A stretch of DNA of 64,000 nucleotides from Methylibium sp. Root1272 (GTDB taxonomy: Bacteria; Pseudomonadota; Gammaproteobacteria; Burkholderiales; Burkholderiaceae_C), in contig NZ_LMDY01000017.1 of NCBI RefSeq assembly GCF_001425905.1, positions 189,868 through 253,867 of the forward strand, given 5' to 3'. The position numbers and the translations under genes are program-made. Of this stretch, positions 56,657-64,000 are shown in pieces (positions within the stretch are counted from its first letter, which is position 1; every line of letters begins with the position of its first letter). The notes beneath the pieces are model-generated. The model was given only the letters and a program-made list of their open reading frames with translations, did no database searches and was not told the origin of the DNA.

Positions 56657-57055
56657 ATGATCTTCGGGATCGGCACCGACATCTGCGACATCCGCCGTCT
56701 GCGCGAGACCTACGCACGCCGCGGCGAGCGCTTCGCGGAGAAGGTGCTGGGCCCGCAGGAGATCGAGGTGTTCCGCTACCGCCTGGCCAAGGTGGAAGCG
56801 CGAGGCCTCAGCTACCTGGCCACGCGCTTCTCGGCCAAGGAGGCTTTCTCGAAGGCGATCGGCACGGGCATGCGCATGCCGATGACCTGGCGTGCCTGCG
56901 AGATCGTCAACGCGCGCAGCGGCAAGCCGGAGATCCGCCTGCACGGCGCGCTGGCCGCATGGTTCGAGGCTCAGGGCCTGCGCGCCCATGTCAGCGTCAC
57001 TGACGAAACCGACTACGCGGCGAGCTTCGTCGTGGTCGAGACACAGGAAGCCTAG
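56657..57055 (+). CDS. acpS: Holo-ACP synthase
   Basis: AcpS moves 4'-phosphopantetheine from CoA to apo-ACP, here the AcpP encoded at 43584. The 132-residue protein has the metal-binding [14 protein letters not shown] at the N terminus and [19 protein letters not shown] in the middle, both family signatures. It is followed by nagZ with no gap. Trimeric cytoplasmic enzyme by family. Confidence 0.96.
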   Translation: MIFGIGTDICDIRRLRETYARRGERFAEKVLGPQEIEVFRYRLAKVEARGLSYLATRFSAKEAFSKAIGTGMRMPMTWRACEIVNARSGKPEIRLHGALAAWFEAQGLRAHVSVTDETDYAASFVVVETQEA

Positions 57056-58123
57056 ATGAACCACGCCCCCATCGTTCTCGACATCGCCGGCACCGCGCTC
57101 GACGCCGATGACCGCCGCCGGTTGCAGCACCCGCTGGTCGGCGGCCTGATCCTGTTCGCCCGCAACTGGCAGCACCGCGCCCAGCTGACCGCGCTCACCG
57201 CGGAGATCAAGGCGCTGCGCCCCGACGTGCTGGTCTGCGTCGACCACGAAGGCGGGCGCGTGCAGCGCTTCCGCAGCGACGGCTTCACCCATCTGCCGCC
57301 GATGCGCGCACTGGGCGAGCTGTGGCTGGATGACGGCAAGGCCGGCCCGGGCAGCGGTGCGATGCGCGCCACCGACGCCGCGACCGCCTGCGGCTACGTG
57401 CTGGCCGCCGAGTTGCGCGCCTGCGGCGTCGACTTCAGCTTCACGCCCGTGCTCGACCTCGACCACGGCCCGAGCGGCGTGATCGGCGACCGTGCCTTCC
57501 ACCGCGATCCGCGCGTCGCCACGCTGCTGGCCAAGAGCCTGATGCACGGGCTGCTGCTGGCCGGTATGGCGAGTTGCGGCAAGCATTTCCCGGGGCACGG
57601 CTACGTGGCGGCCGATTCGCACACCGAGGTGCCGGTCGATCGCCGCACGCTGCGCCAGATCCTCGGCGACGACGCCCTGCCTTACGAGTGGCTCTCCACC
57701 TCGCTCGCCAGCGTGATGCCGGCGCACGTGATCTACCCGAAGGTCGACGCGCTGCCGGCCGGCTTCTCGCCGCGCTGGCTGCAGGACATCCTGCGCGGCC
57801 GACTCGGTTTCACCGGCGCGATCTTCAGCGACGATCTCAGCATGCAGGGCGCGACCGTGGCCGGCACGCCCACCGCGGCTGGCATCGCCGCGCTGAATGC
57901 CGGCTGCGACCTGGTGCTGCTGTGCAACCAGTCGCTCGACGGTGGCGCACCGCTCGACGCACTGATCGACGGGCTGGCGACGGCACTCGAGCGCGGCCGT
58001 TGGCACGCCAGCGCCGACAGCGAGGCGCGTCGCCTCGACCTGCTGCCGCAGACGGCGCCTTTGCCCTGGGACGAACTGATGCACCACGCGCCCTACCAGC
58101 GCGCGCTCGACCAGTTGCCTTGA
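57056..58123 (+). CDS. nagZ: Beta-N-acetylhexosaminidase NagZ
   Basis: NagZ is a cytoplasmic family 3 glycoside hydrolase that removes GlcNAc from 1,6-anhydro-MurNAc peptides in cell-wall recycling. The 355-residue protein has DHEGGRVQRF, VDFSFTPVLDLD, SCGKHFPGHGYVAADSH with the catalytic His-Asp pair, and GAIFSDDLSMQGA with the nucleophile Asp. It ends this plus-strand series, facing rne across a shared hairpin. Confidence 0.97.
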   Translation: MNHAPIVLDIAGTALDADDRRRLQHPLVGGLILFARNWQHRAQLTALTAEIKALRPDVLVCVDHEGGRVQRFRSDGFTHLPPMRALGELWLDDGKAGPGSGAMRATDAATACGYVLAAELRACGVDFSFTPVLDLDHGPSGVIGDRAFHRDPRVATLLAKSLMHGLLLAGMASCGKHFPGHGYVAADSHTEVPVDRRTLRQILGDDALPYEWLSTSLASVMPAHVIYPKVDALPAGFSPRWLQDILRGRLGFTGAIFSDDLSMQGATVAGTPTAAGIAALNAGCDLVLLCNQSLDGGAPLDALIDGLATALERGRWHASADSEARRLDLLPQTAPLPWDELMHHAPYQRALDQLP

Positions 58124-58160
58124 GACGCCGGCGCGGCGCCGACACGGCCGCGCCATGAAC

Positions 58161-58192
58161 AACGCCCCCGGGCCTTGCGGCACGGGGGCGTT
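58161..58192. terminator. Hairpin terminator between convergent nagZ and rne
   Basis: AACGCCCCCG (58161-58170) pairs perfectly with CGGGGGCGTT (58183-58192) around a 12-base loop, in the 92-base gap between two converging genes, so it could serve both. The tail on the nagZ side, TGTCGTTGTCC, is only moderately T-rich. Confidence 0.65.
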
Positions 58193-58215
58193 GTCGTTGT
58201 CCCTGGCGGGGAGAC

Positions 58216-61200
58216 TCAGCGGCCTTCGAAAGGCAGCTTGATCTGCGCGAGGTCCTTGCGTGTCTCCACCAGCACCAGCGGGCCGTCGTCGACCGCGACC
58301 ACCGGCTTCGGCTCGCGCGGCACGTGCACCGGCTTCGGCGCATCGGCCATCGCCTGCTGCACCGCGCGCACCTTGTCGGCGTCGGAGTTCACCCACTGCA
58401 GGCCGGCGCCGGTGGCCACGGCGGCGAGGTCGTCGATCGGCAGCGCGTAGGGCGGCAGGGCGGCAGCAGCCGCAGGCGGCGCAGCGATGGCGACCGGTTC
58501 GACCGTGACCGGCGCGGGTGCCACCACCGGTGCAGCGACCGGCGCCAGGGCGGGCGGCGCGGCCACAGGGGCCTTGGACACCACGTCGGCCAGCGCCTGC
58601 AATGCGACTTCCGTGGGTTGCGGCGGCGTGGGCGCCGCGACGGCCGGCGCTGCCGCAGCCGTGGGCTCGGCCGTCGGGGCGGCTTCCCACCAGGGCTTGA
58701 CGGTGGCTTCCGGTGCAGTCTCGGCCGCGCTGGCCAACACCGGAGCGTCATCGCCGCCTGCCTCGTCGCTCAGCGGCGCTGCTGCGGCCGGAGCGCTGTC
58801 GCCCTCGCCACGCTCGCGGCGACCGCGGCCACCCCGGCGACGGCGGCGCTGTTCGCCGCCTTCGCCGGTGACTTCGTCGTCCGGTGTGGCGTCGCCTTCG
58901 GCACGCGGAGACTGGGTGTCGTCGTCGGCGCTCGGCGCACCCTCGACGACGGCGGCATCGATCGAACCTTCGGGCGCGTCGCTGCGGGCCTCGTCGCGCT
59001 CACCGCGACCGCGACCACCGCGGCGGCGGCGGCGGCGTGCGCCTTCACCCCCCTCGGCGCCTTCGGTGGCGTCGGCGGCCGGGCCGGCGCTGGCGGCCAG
59101 GCCCTCGGCGGCGGCCAGCGGCAGCGTCAGGTCCTCGGCCGCCGAGGTGGATGCCGATTCCGGACGCGGGCCACGGCGCGGCGGGCGTTCGGCGCTCAGG
59201 CCGGCCGTTGTCTCGGCGGCAGCGCCTTCCGGGCGCTCGCTGCGGCGGCCTCGGCCGTCGCGTTGTTCGCCACCACCACCACCGCGGCGGTTGCGGTCCT
59301 CGCCCCGTTCACTGCGCTCGCCACGCTCACCACGGGCTTCGATGCGCTCGCCGCCCGGGCGGCCCTCGCCCCGCTCGCTGCGTTGGCCATCGCGTCCGCC
59401 CCGGCGACCGCGGCCCCCGTCACGGTTGCCATCGCGTCCGCCTTCGCGGCCCGGCTTCGCCGGTTGCACGGCAGGGGGTCTGACCACGGGTGCGGCGGCC
59501 GGCGACGCTTCGCCGCCGAACAGCTTCTTCAACCAGCCGAAGAATCCACCGCCGCCGGCGTCGCGACTGGCAGGCACCGGTGCCGCCACGACCGGCGGCG
59601 CGGCCACCGGGGCCTTGGCCACCGGTTCCGGCTTCGGCGCGGCCACCGGGGCGGGCAGATCGGGCAGCACGCCCTTGATCACCGGCTCCTGCTTGGCCTT
59701 GGCCTTCTCGCGCCGGGTGATGCCGACCTCGTCGTCCGGCTCCTCGATCATCGTGTAGCTGGCCTGCAGGTTCTCCAGCCGCGGGTCGTCGTGGCGCAGG
59801 CGCTCGAGCTTGTAGTTCGGCGTCTCGAGGTGCTTGTTCGGCACCAGCAGCACGGTGGTGCGCTGGCGCAGCTCGATCTTGGTGATCTCGGTGCGCTTCT
59901 CGTTGAGCAGGAAGGACGTGACTTCCACCGGCACCTGCACGTGCACGGCGGCGGTGTTCTCCTTCATCGACTCTTCCTGGATGATGCGCAGGATCTGCAG
60001 CGCGGAAGACTCGGTGTCGCGGATGTGGCCGGTGCCGTTGCAGCGCGGGCAGGTGATGTGGCTGCCTTCGCTGAGCGCCGGGCGCAGGCGCTGGCGGCTC
60101 AGTTCGAGCAGGCCGAACTTGCTGATCGAGCTGAACTGCACGCGCGCACGGTCGGTGCGCAGCGCGTCGCGCAGGCGGGTCTCGACCTCGCGGCGGTTCT
60201 TGCTCTCCTCCATGTCGATGAAGTCGACGACGATCAGGCCGCCCAGGTCGCGCAACCGCATCTGGCGCGCGATCTCGTCGGCGGCCTCGAGGTTGGTGCG
60301 CGTCGCGGTCTCCTCGATGTCGGAGCCGCGCGTCGAGCGCGCCGAGTTCACGTCGACCGAGACCAGCGCCTCGGTGTGGTCGATCACGATCGCGCCGCCC
60401 GAGGGCAGGTTCACGGTGCGCGAGAACGCGGTCTCGATCTGGTGCTCGATCTGGAAGCGGCTGAACAGCGGCGCGTCGTCCTTGTAGCGCTTGACCCGCG
60501 AGGCCGATTCCGGCATCACGTGGTTCATGAACTGCTGGGCCTGCTCGTAGATGTCGTCGGTGTCGATCAGGATCTCGCCGATGTCGGCGTGGAAGTAGTC
60601 GCGGATCGCACGGATCACCAGCGAGGACTCCTGGTAGATCAGGAAGGCTCCCTTGCCCGCCTTGGCCGCGCCGTCGATGGCGCTCCACAGCTTGAGCATG
60701 TAGTTCAGGTCCCACTGCAGCTCGGGGGCGCTGCGGCCGATGCCGGCGGTGCGGGCGATCAGGCTCATGCCCTTGGGGTACTCGAGCTGGTCGAGGTTCT
60801 CCTTGAGCTCCTCGCGGTCCTCGCCCTCGATGCGGCGCGACACGCCGCCGCCGCGCGGGTTGTTGGGCATCAGCACCAGGTAGCGGCCGGCCAGGCTCAC
60901 GAAGGTGGTCAGCGCCGCGCCCTTGTTGCCGCGCTCCTCCTTCTCGACCTGCACCAGCAGCTCGGTGCCGTTGGAGATCACGTCCTGGATCTTCGCATCG
61001 CGGACGGTCACGCCTTCCTTGAAGAACTGCTTGGAGATCTCCTTGAACGGCAGGAAGCCGTGGCGGTCCTCGCCGTAGTCGACGAAGCAGGCCTCCAGCG
61101 ATGGCTCGACGCGCGTGACGACGGCCTTGTAGATGTTGCCCTTGCGCTGTTCGCGCCCCTCGATCTCGGTCTCGAAGTCGAGCAGCTTCTGCCCGTCGAC

Positions 61201-61254
61201 GATCGCCAGGCGCCGTTCTTCCGGTTGCGTGGCATTGATCAGCATGCGTTTCAT
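58216..61254 (-). CDS. rne: Ribonuclease E
   Basis: RNase E is the endonuclease that starts most mRNA decay and processes rRNA and tRNA. The 1012-residue protein has the S1/RNase H region ([20 protein letters not shown]), DNase-like catalytic part with [13 protein letters not shown] and [12 protein letters not shown] holding the two catalytic Asp, and the zinc link with Cys402 and Cys405 ([10 protein letters not shown]). Beyond about residue 520 the chain is disordered: a long Arg/Gly/Glu-rich stretch, then Ala/Pro-rich, with the conserved end [20 protein letters not shown]. The ATG at 61254 follows GGAGGAGCGCAC, a strong ribosome-binding site. Confidence 0.96.
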   Translation of the reverse strand: MKRMLINATQPEERRLAIVDGQKLLDFETEIEGREQRKGNIYKAVVTRVEPSLEACFVDYGEDRHGFLPFKEISKQFFKEGVTVRDAKIQDVISNGTELLVQVEKEERGNKGAALTTFVSLAGRYLVLMPNNPRGGGVSRRIEGEDREELKENLDQLEYPKGMSLIARTAGIGRSAPELQWDLNYMLKLWSAIDGAAKAGKGAFLIYQESSLVIRAIRDYFHADIGEILIDTDDIYEQAQQFMNHVMPESASRVKRYKDDAPLFSRFQIEHQIETAFSRTVNLPSGGAIVIDHTEALVSVDVNSARSTRGSDIEETATRTNLEAADEIARQMRLRDLGGLIVVDFIDMEESKNRREVETRLRDALRTDRARVQFSSISKFGLLELSRQRLRPALSEGSHITCPRCNGTGHIRDTESSALQILRIIQEESMKENTAAVHVQVPVEVTSFLLNEKRTEITKIELRQRTTVLLVPNKHLETPNYKLERLRHDDPRLENLQASYTMIEEPDDEVGITRREKAKAKQEPVIKGVLPDLPAPVAAPKPEPVAKAPVAAPPVVAAPVPASRDAGGGGFFGWLKKLFGGEASPAAAPVVRPPAVQPAKPGREGGRDGNRDGGRGRRGGRDGQRSERGEGRPGGERIEARGERGERSERGEDRNRRGGGGGEQRDGRGRRSERPEGAAAETTAGLSAERPPRRGPRPESASTSAAEDLTLPLAAAEGLAASAGPAADATEGAEGGEGARRRRRRGGRGRGERDEARSDAPEGSIDAAVVEGAPSADDDTQSPRAEGDATPDDEVTGEGGEQRRRRRGGRGRRERGEGDSAPAAAAPLSDEAGGDDAPVLASAAETAPEATVKPWWEAAPTAEPTAAAAPAVAAPTPPQPTEVALQALADVVSKAPVAAPPALAPVAAPVVAPAPVTVEPVAIAAPPAAAAALPPYALPIDDLAAVATGAGLQWVNSDADKVRAVQQAMADAPKPVHVPREPKPVVAVDDGPLVLVETRKDLAQIKLPFEGR

Positions 61255-61833
61255 GTGCGCTCCTCCGTGCGGGAGGCGTGGTTTGCCTGCCCGCACACGA
61301 ATCCGACCGGTCCCGTCACCGGGCACGGCCTATCGATGCACGAAACAGCGTGGAGGAACCGGAAGGAATCGCCCTGGACTCGACCGCTCGCCACGCCCGT
61401 CAGGGCGCTGCGGCGCTCAAGCGTTGGCGCGTGCGCCCGCGTGGGTCAGGATGGGCCTGCCACGGACCGGGCCGTGGTGTGGCGCGCTCCTTCCGCACAC
61501 GCGTGTGCCGACGCGCAGCGACGAGGCTGCGGGCGATCGGAGCGCGGAGGGGAGGGAGCGGGCCGAAGACATCCGGGACATCACGGGGGCGCGGGTTGCA
61601 GCTCGCCGGTGCCTGGGGCACCTCCGGTCTGCAACCGGAAAACCTTGTTTGTTGGTTCGTACTACGCTGGCTCTGCCGCCACCTCGCGCCGCCTGCCGCT
61701 CACCTTGGGAGCCGGCCCGGCCGCACGACGCGGCGTTGCATCACCGAATACCTGCCGCCGATCCGGCTGCAGGGCCCACGCCACGGCGAAGTGACCGCTA
61801 AACTCAAGCAAATCAATCACTTACGGCGCACAC
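61255..61833. other. 579-base rne-rluC intergenic region, probable structured rne leader
   Basis: The gap separates divergent rne and rluC. No protein gene is supported. Most of it is likely the rne 5' leader, since the long E. coli rne leader binds RNase E for self-control. It contains a palindrome GCACACGCGTGTGC (61495-61508), a hairpin CCACGG-ACCGGG-CCGTGG (61460-61477) and a nested hairpin at 61594-61636. Promoter boxes are not clear on either strand; AT-richer sequence near 61798-61826 and CATTAT near 61846 are the best places to look. Confidence 0.55.
61594..61636. other. Nested hairpin in the rne-rluC gap
   Basis: The outer stem GGTTGCAG (61594-61601) pairs with CTGCAACC (61629-61636). 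Inside it GGTGCC (61608-61613) pairs with GGCACC (61617-61622) around a TGG loop, with partial pairing between the two stems. It is about 340 bases upstream of the rne ATG on the rne strand. Position and structure recall the leader hairpins that mediate RNase E self-control in E. coli; there is no sequence match to claim. Confidence 0.5.
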
Positions 61834-62925
61834 GTGGTGCAACGCATTATAGGAGGCAAAGCGGCCCCGGCGCGCAAGGCCTCGCGAGCCCCGGTGGCCC
61901 CCGCGCGCGCTGTCGCCAGCCCGGCGCCGCGGCCCGCACCGCCATCGCCGCCGGCCCCCGCCGTGCGGCACCTGACGGTCGGTGAGGACGGTGCCGGCCA
62001 GCGGCTCGACAACTACCTCGTCAAGACGCTCAAGGGCGTCCCGAAGACGCACGTCTACCGCATCATCCGCAGCGGCGAGGTGCGGGTGAACCGCGGCCGC
62101 GCGGCCGCCGACACCCGGCTCGCGGCCGGCGACGACCTGCGGCTGCCGCCGGTGCGGATGGCCACCCCGGCCGAGCGCGAGGCCGCGCCGCCGCGCGAGT
62201 TTCCGGTCGTCCACGAGGACGAGCACCTGCTGGTGATCGACAAGCCGGCCGGCGTGGCCGTGCACGGCGGCAGCGGCGTGAGCTTCGGCGTCATCGAGCA
62301 GCTGCGCAGGGCCCGGCCGCAGGCGAAGTTCCTGGAGCTGGTGCACCGCCTCGACCGCGAGACCTCCGGCCTGCTGCTGCTCGCCAAGAAGCGCAGCGCG
62401 CTCACGCGGCTGCAGGACCAGTTCCGCGCGCGCGAGACCGGCAAGACCTACGCCGCACTGGTGCCCGGGGCCTGGCCGGCCCGGCACAAGGTGATCGACG
62501 CGCCGCTGCACAAGTACCTCGACGGCGGCGGCGAGCGCCGGGTGCGCGTCACCGGCGCCGACGACGAGGACGGCCAGCGCTCGATCACGCTGGTGCAGGT
62601 GGCCGCCGCCTACGCCGGCTACACCCTGCTCGACGTGACCATCAAGACCGGCCGCACGCACCAGATCCGCGTGCACCTCGCGCACGCGGGGCACGCCATC
62701 GTCGGTGACGACAAGTACGGCGACTTCGCGCTGAACAAGGCCTTCGCCCGCGGCGAGGCCGTGCCGGCGGTGAAGTTCGACCGCATGTTCCTGCACGCGC
62801 GCCGCCTGCGCTTCGAGCACCCGGCGAGCGGCGAGACGATCGAGCTCGAGGCCCCCTTGCCGGCAGAATGCCGGCTCCTTCTGAATGCCTTGCCGCGCAC
62901 CGCGGCCCCTCCGTCCTCTCCATGA
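61834..62925 (+). CDS. rluC: 23S rRNA pseudouridine synthase RluC
   Basis: RluC makes pseudouridines 955, 2504 and 2580 of 23S rRNA in E. coli. The protein has up to 363 residues, with an N-terminal S4 RNA-binding domain (GQRLDNYLVKTLKGVPKTHVYRI read in parts) and a catalytic domain with HRLDRETSGLLLLAK, where Asp174 is the nucleophile, plus KTGRTHQIRVHLAHAGH. The first 45 residues are low-complexity Ala/Pro/Arg. The start is uncertain: GTG at 61834 or 61837, or a GTG at 61894. The AGGAGG at 61851 lies inside the longer reading and has no start codon at the right distance. The stop overlaps the next gene by four bases. Confidence 0.93.
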   Translation: MVQRIIGGKAAPARKASRAPVAPARAVASPAPRPAPPSPPAPAVRHLTVGEDGAGQRLDNYLVKTLKGVPKTHVYRIIRSGEVRVNRGRAAADTRLAAGDDLRLPPVRMATPAEREAAPPREFPVVHEDEHLLVIDKPAGVAVHGGSGVSFGVIEQLRRARPQAKFLELVHRLDRETSGLLLLAKKRSALTRLQDQFRARETGKTYAALVPGAWPARHKVIDAPLHKYLDGGGERRVRVTGADDEDGQRSITLVQVAAAYAGYTLLDVTIKTGRTHQIRVHLAHAGHAIVGDDKYGDFALNKAFARGEAVPAVKFDRMFLHARRLRFEHPASGETIELEAPLPAECRLLLNALPRTAAPPSSP

Positions 62926-63590
62926 GCGATTTCCGCCCCCGCCAGTTCGATCTCGTCGTGTTCGACTGGGACGGCACGCTGTACGACTCCACTGCGCTGA
63001 TCGTCAAGTGCATCCAGGCCGCCGCTGCCGACCTCGGCACCGAGGTGCCGGGCGATACCCAGGCCGCCTACGTGATCGGCATGGGCCTGCAGGAGGCGCT
63101 GCAGCACGCCGTGCCCGGTCTGGCGCGCGAGCGCTACCCCGAGCTCGGGCTGCGCTACCGCCACCACTACTTCGCGCGCCAGCACGAACTGAGCCTGTTC
63201 GCGGGCGCGCTGGACATGCTGCACGCGCTGAAGGCGCGCCAGCACTGGCTGGGCGTCGCCACCGGCAAGTCGCGCCGCGGGCTCGACGAGGCGTTGCACA
63301 CCGTGCAGCTCCAGGGCCTGTTCGACGCCACCCGCACCGCCGACGAGACCGCGTCCAAGCCGCATCCGCGCATGCTGCAGGAGCTGATGGCCGAGCTGGG
63401 CGTCGCGCCGGCCCGCACGCTGATGATCGGCGACACCACGCACGACCTGCAACTCGCCGCCAATGCCGGCACGGCCAGCGTCGCCGTCAGCTTCGGCGCG
63501 CACGAGCCGGCGGCCTTCGAGGCTTTCGCGCCGCGCTTCGTGGCCCATTCGACGGCCGAGCTCGATGGCTGGCTGCGCGCCCATGCCTGA
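62922..63590 (+). CDS. HAD-family phosphatase, Gph-like
   Basis: This 222-residue haloacid-dehalogenase hydrolase of subclass IA has the nucleophile and acid in VFDWDGTLYDS (Asp15, Asp17), an alpha-helical cap, the Ser/Thr motif in LGVATGKSRRGL and the Asp pair in LMIGDTTHDLQLA. It resembles phosphoglycolate and pyrophosphate-type phosphatases encoded after rluC in related genomes, but the substrate is not readable. It overlaps rluC by four and the Rieske gene by eight bases. Confidence 0.9.
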   Translation: MSDFRPRQFDLVVFDWDGTLYDSTALIVKCIQAAAADLGTEVPGDTQAAYVIGMGLQEALQHAVPGLARERYPELGLRYRHHYFARQHELSLFAGALDMLHALKARQHWLGVATGKSRRGLDEALHTVQLQGLFDATRTADETASKPHPRMLQELMAELGVAPARTLMIGDTTHDLQLAANAGTASVAVSFGAHEPAAFEAFAPRFVAHSTAELDGWLRAHA

Positions 63591-63993
63591 ACCCGCCGAT
63601 GCCGGCGCGGGCGTGCCGCTGTGTGCCTCGACCGACCTGGTCGAGGGCGGCCGGGCCATCCTGTTCGACGTGCTCGAGTACGGCCAGCCGCTGCGCGCCT
63701 TCGTGCTGCGCTTCGACGGCCGGATCGTCGCCTACCTGAACCGCTGCGCCCATGTGCCGGTCGAGATGGACTGGCAGGAGGGCGAGTTCCTCGATGGTGA
63801 CCGCCGCTACATCGTCTGCTCGATCCACGGCGCCACCTACGAGCCGTCCGACGGCTATTGCATCGCCGGGCCCTGCGGCGGCGCGCGCCTCAAGGCCGTT
63901 CGCGTCGCGGAACGCGACGGCCGGGTGAGTTGGTATCCTTCCCCGGACATCCGGCCCGCGTTCGGCGCCCCTTCCATTCCGAGCATTCCATGA
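63583..63993 (+). CDS. Rieske [2Fe-2S] domain protein
   Basis: This 136-residue protein is little more than a Rieske domain. The cluster ligands are Cys55 and His57 (RCAHV) and Cys79 and His82 (VCSIHGATYE), with the closing proline-type loop represented by CIAGPCGG. It could be an electron carrier or a ferredoxin-like subunit, but no oxygenase partner is encoded in the window. The ATG at 63583 lies within the last codons of the HAD gene. It overlaps the start of the following gene as ATGA. Confidence 0.9.
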   Translation: MPEPADAGAGVPLCASTDLVEGGRAILFDVLEYGQPLRAFVLRFDGRIVAYLNRCAHVPVEMDWQEGEFLDGDRRYIVCSIHGATYEPSDGYCIAGPCGGARLKAVRVAERDGRVSWYPSPDIRPAFGAPSIPSIP

Positions 63994-64000
63994 GCAGTTT
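63990..64000 (+). CDS. Start of a further gene, cut by the window edge
   Basis: An ATG overlaps the Rieske stop (ATGA) and reads Met-Ser-Ser before the window ends. In related genomes I would expect an S49-family signal peptide peptidase (SppA-like) here; nothing in the three visible codons can confirm it. Confidence 0.4.

Noticed and set aside
58324-61794. An unbroken plus-strand reading frame of 1156 codons opposite rne
   Set aside because: It lies antisense to a well-conserved gene and its composition follows from GC-rich third positions of rne codons. No recognisable domain or ribosome-binding site.

Overview
The window comes from a high-GC betaproteobacterium, most likely a Burkholderiales member near the Rubrivivax/Leptothrix/Methylibium group. 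The basis is the very GC-rich third codon positions and the housekeeping order plsX-fabH-fabD-fabG-acpP-fabF-(hypothetical)-rpoE-rseA-rseB-htrA-lepA-lepB-rnc-era-recO-pdxJ-acpS-nagZ, followed by a convergent RNase E gene and rluC. The species assignment is inference; no rRNA or tRNA gene is present to test it.

Positions 1 to about 35.5 kb form one large capsule/exopolysaccharide locus. A plus-strand block (18-9241) holds two glycosyltransferases, a methyltransferase, UDP-glucose dehydrogenase, a sugar aminotransferase, a phosphoglycosyl transferase, a membrane nucleotide-sugar 4,6-dehydratase and a KpsS-like Kdo transferase. A short minus block (9259-11687) holds a family 2 glycosyltransferase and a one-module KpsC-like Kdo transferase. 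A plus trio (11832-14748) encodes a secreted beta-helix protein, a GSCFA protein and an SGNH-hydrolase-like protein. A long minus-strand series runs from 34367 down to 14773: manC, rfbB, rfbD, rfbA, rfbC, fcl, gmd, a MarR-type regulator, kpsM, kpsT, kpsE, kpsD, wecB, wecC, a 1157-residue methyltransferase-glycosyltransferase fusion and two more methyltransferases. Together these genes can supply UDP-glucuronate, UDP-ManNAcA, dTDP-rhamnose, GDP-fucose and a 4-amino-6-deoxy sugar, export a Kdo-anchored capsule through an ABC transporter, and probably modify it by methylation and ester chemistry. The stretch of about 12-22 kb is visibly less GC-rich than the flanks and looks imported.

From 34454 to 39417 come a WecA/MraY-like transferase, the RhlE helicase, an RsmI-like methylase paralogue, Maf, the DUF177 protein and ribosomal protein L32. 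From 39627 to 45105 is the fatty-acid cluster; from 45139 to 49577 a small membrane protein and the sigma-E envelope-stress operon; from 50126 to 58123 the lepA-to-nagZ housekeeping series; and from 58216 to the end RNase E, RluC, a HAD phosphatase, a Rieske-type protein and the first codons of another gene.

The two long non-coding gaps are the most structured parts of the core region. The 548-base htrA-lepA gap holds a perfect 40-base palindrome, a perfect DnaA box and a small-RNA-like unit ending in a strong terminator. The 579-base rne-rluC gap probably contains a long structured RNase E leader. No CRISPR array, tRNA, rRNA, insertion sequence or prophage gene was seen.
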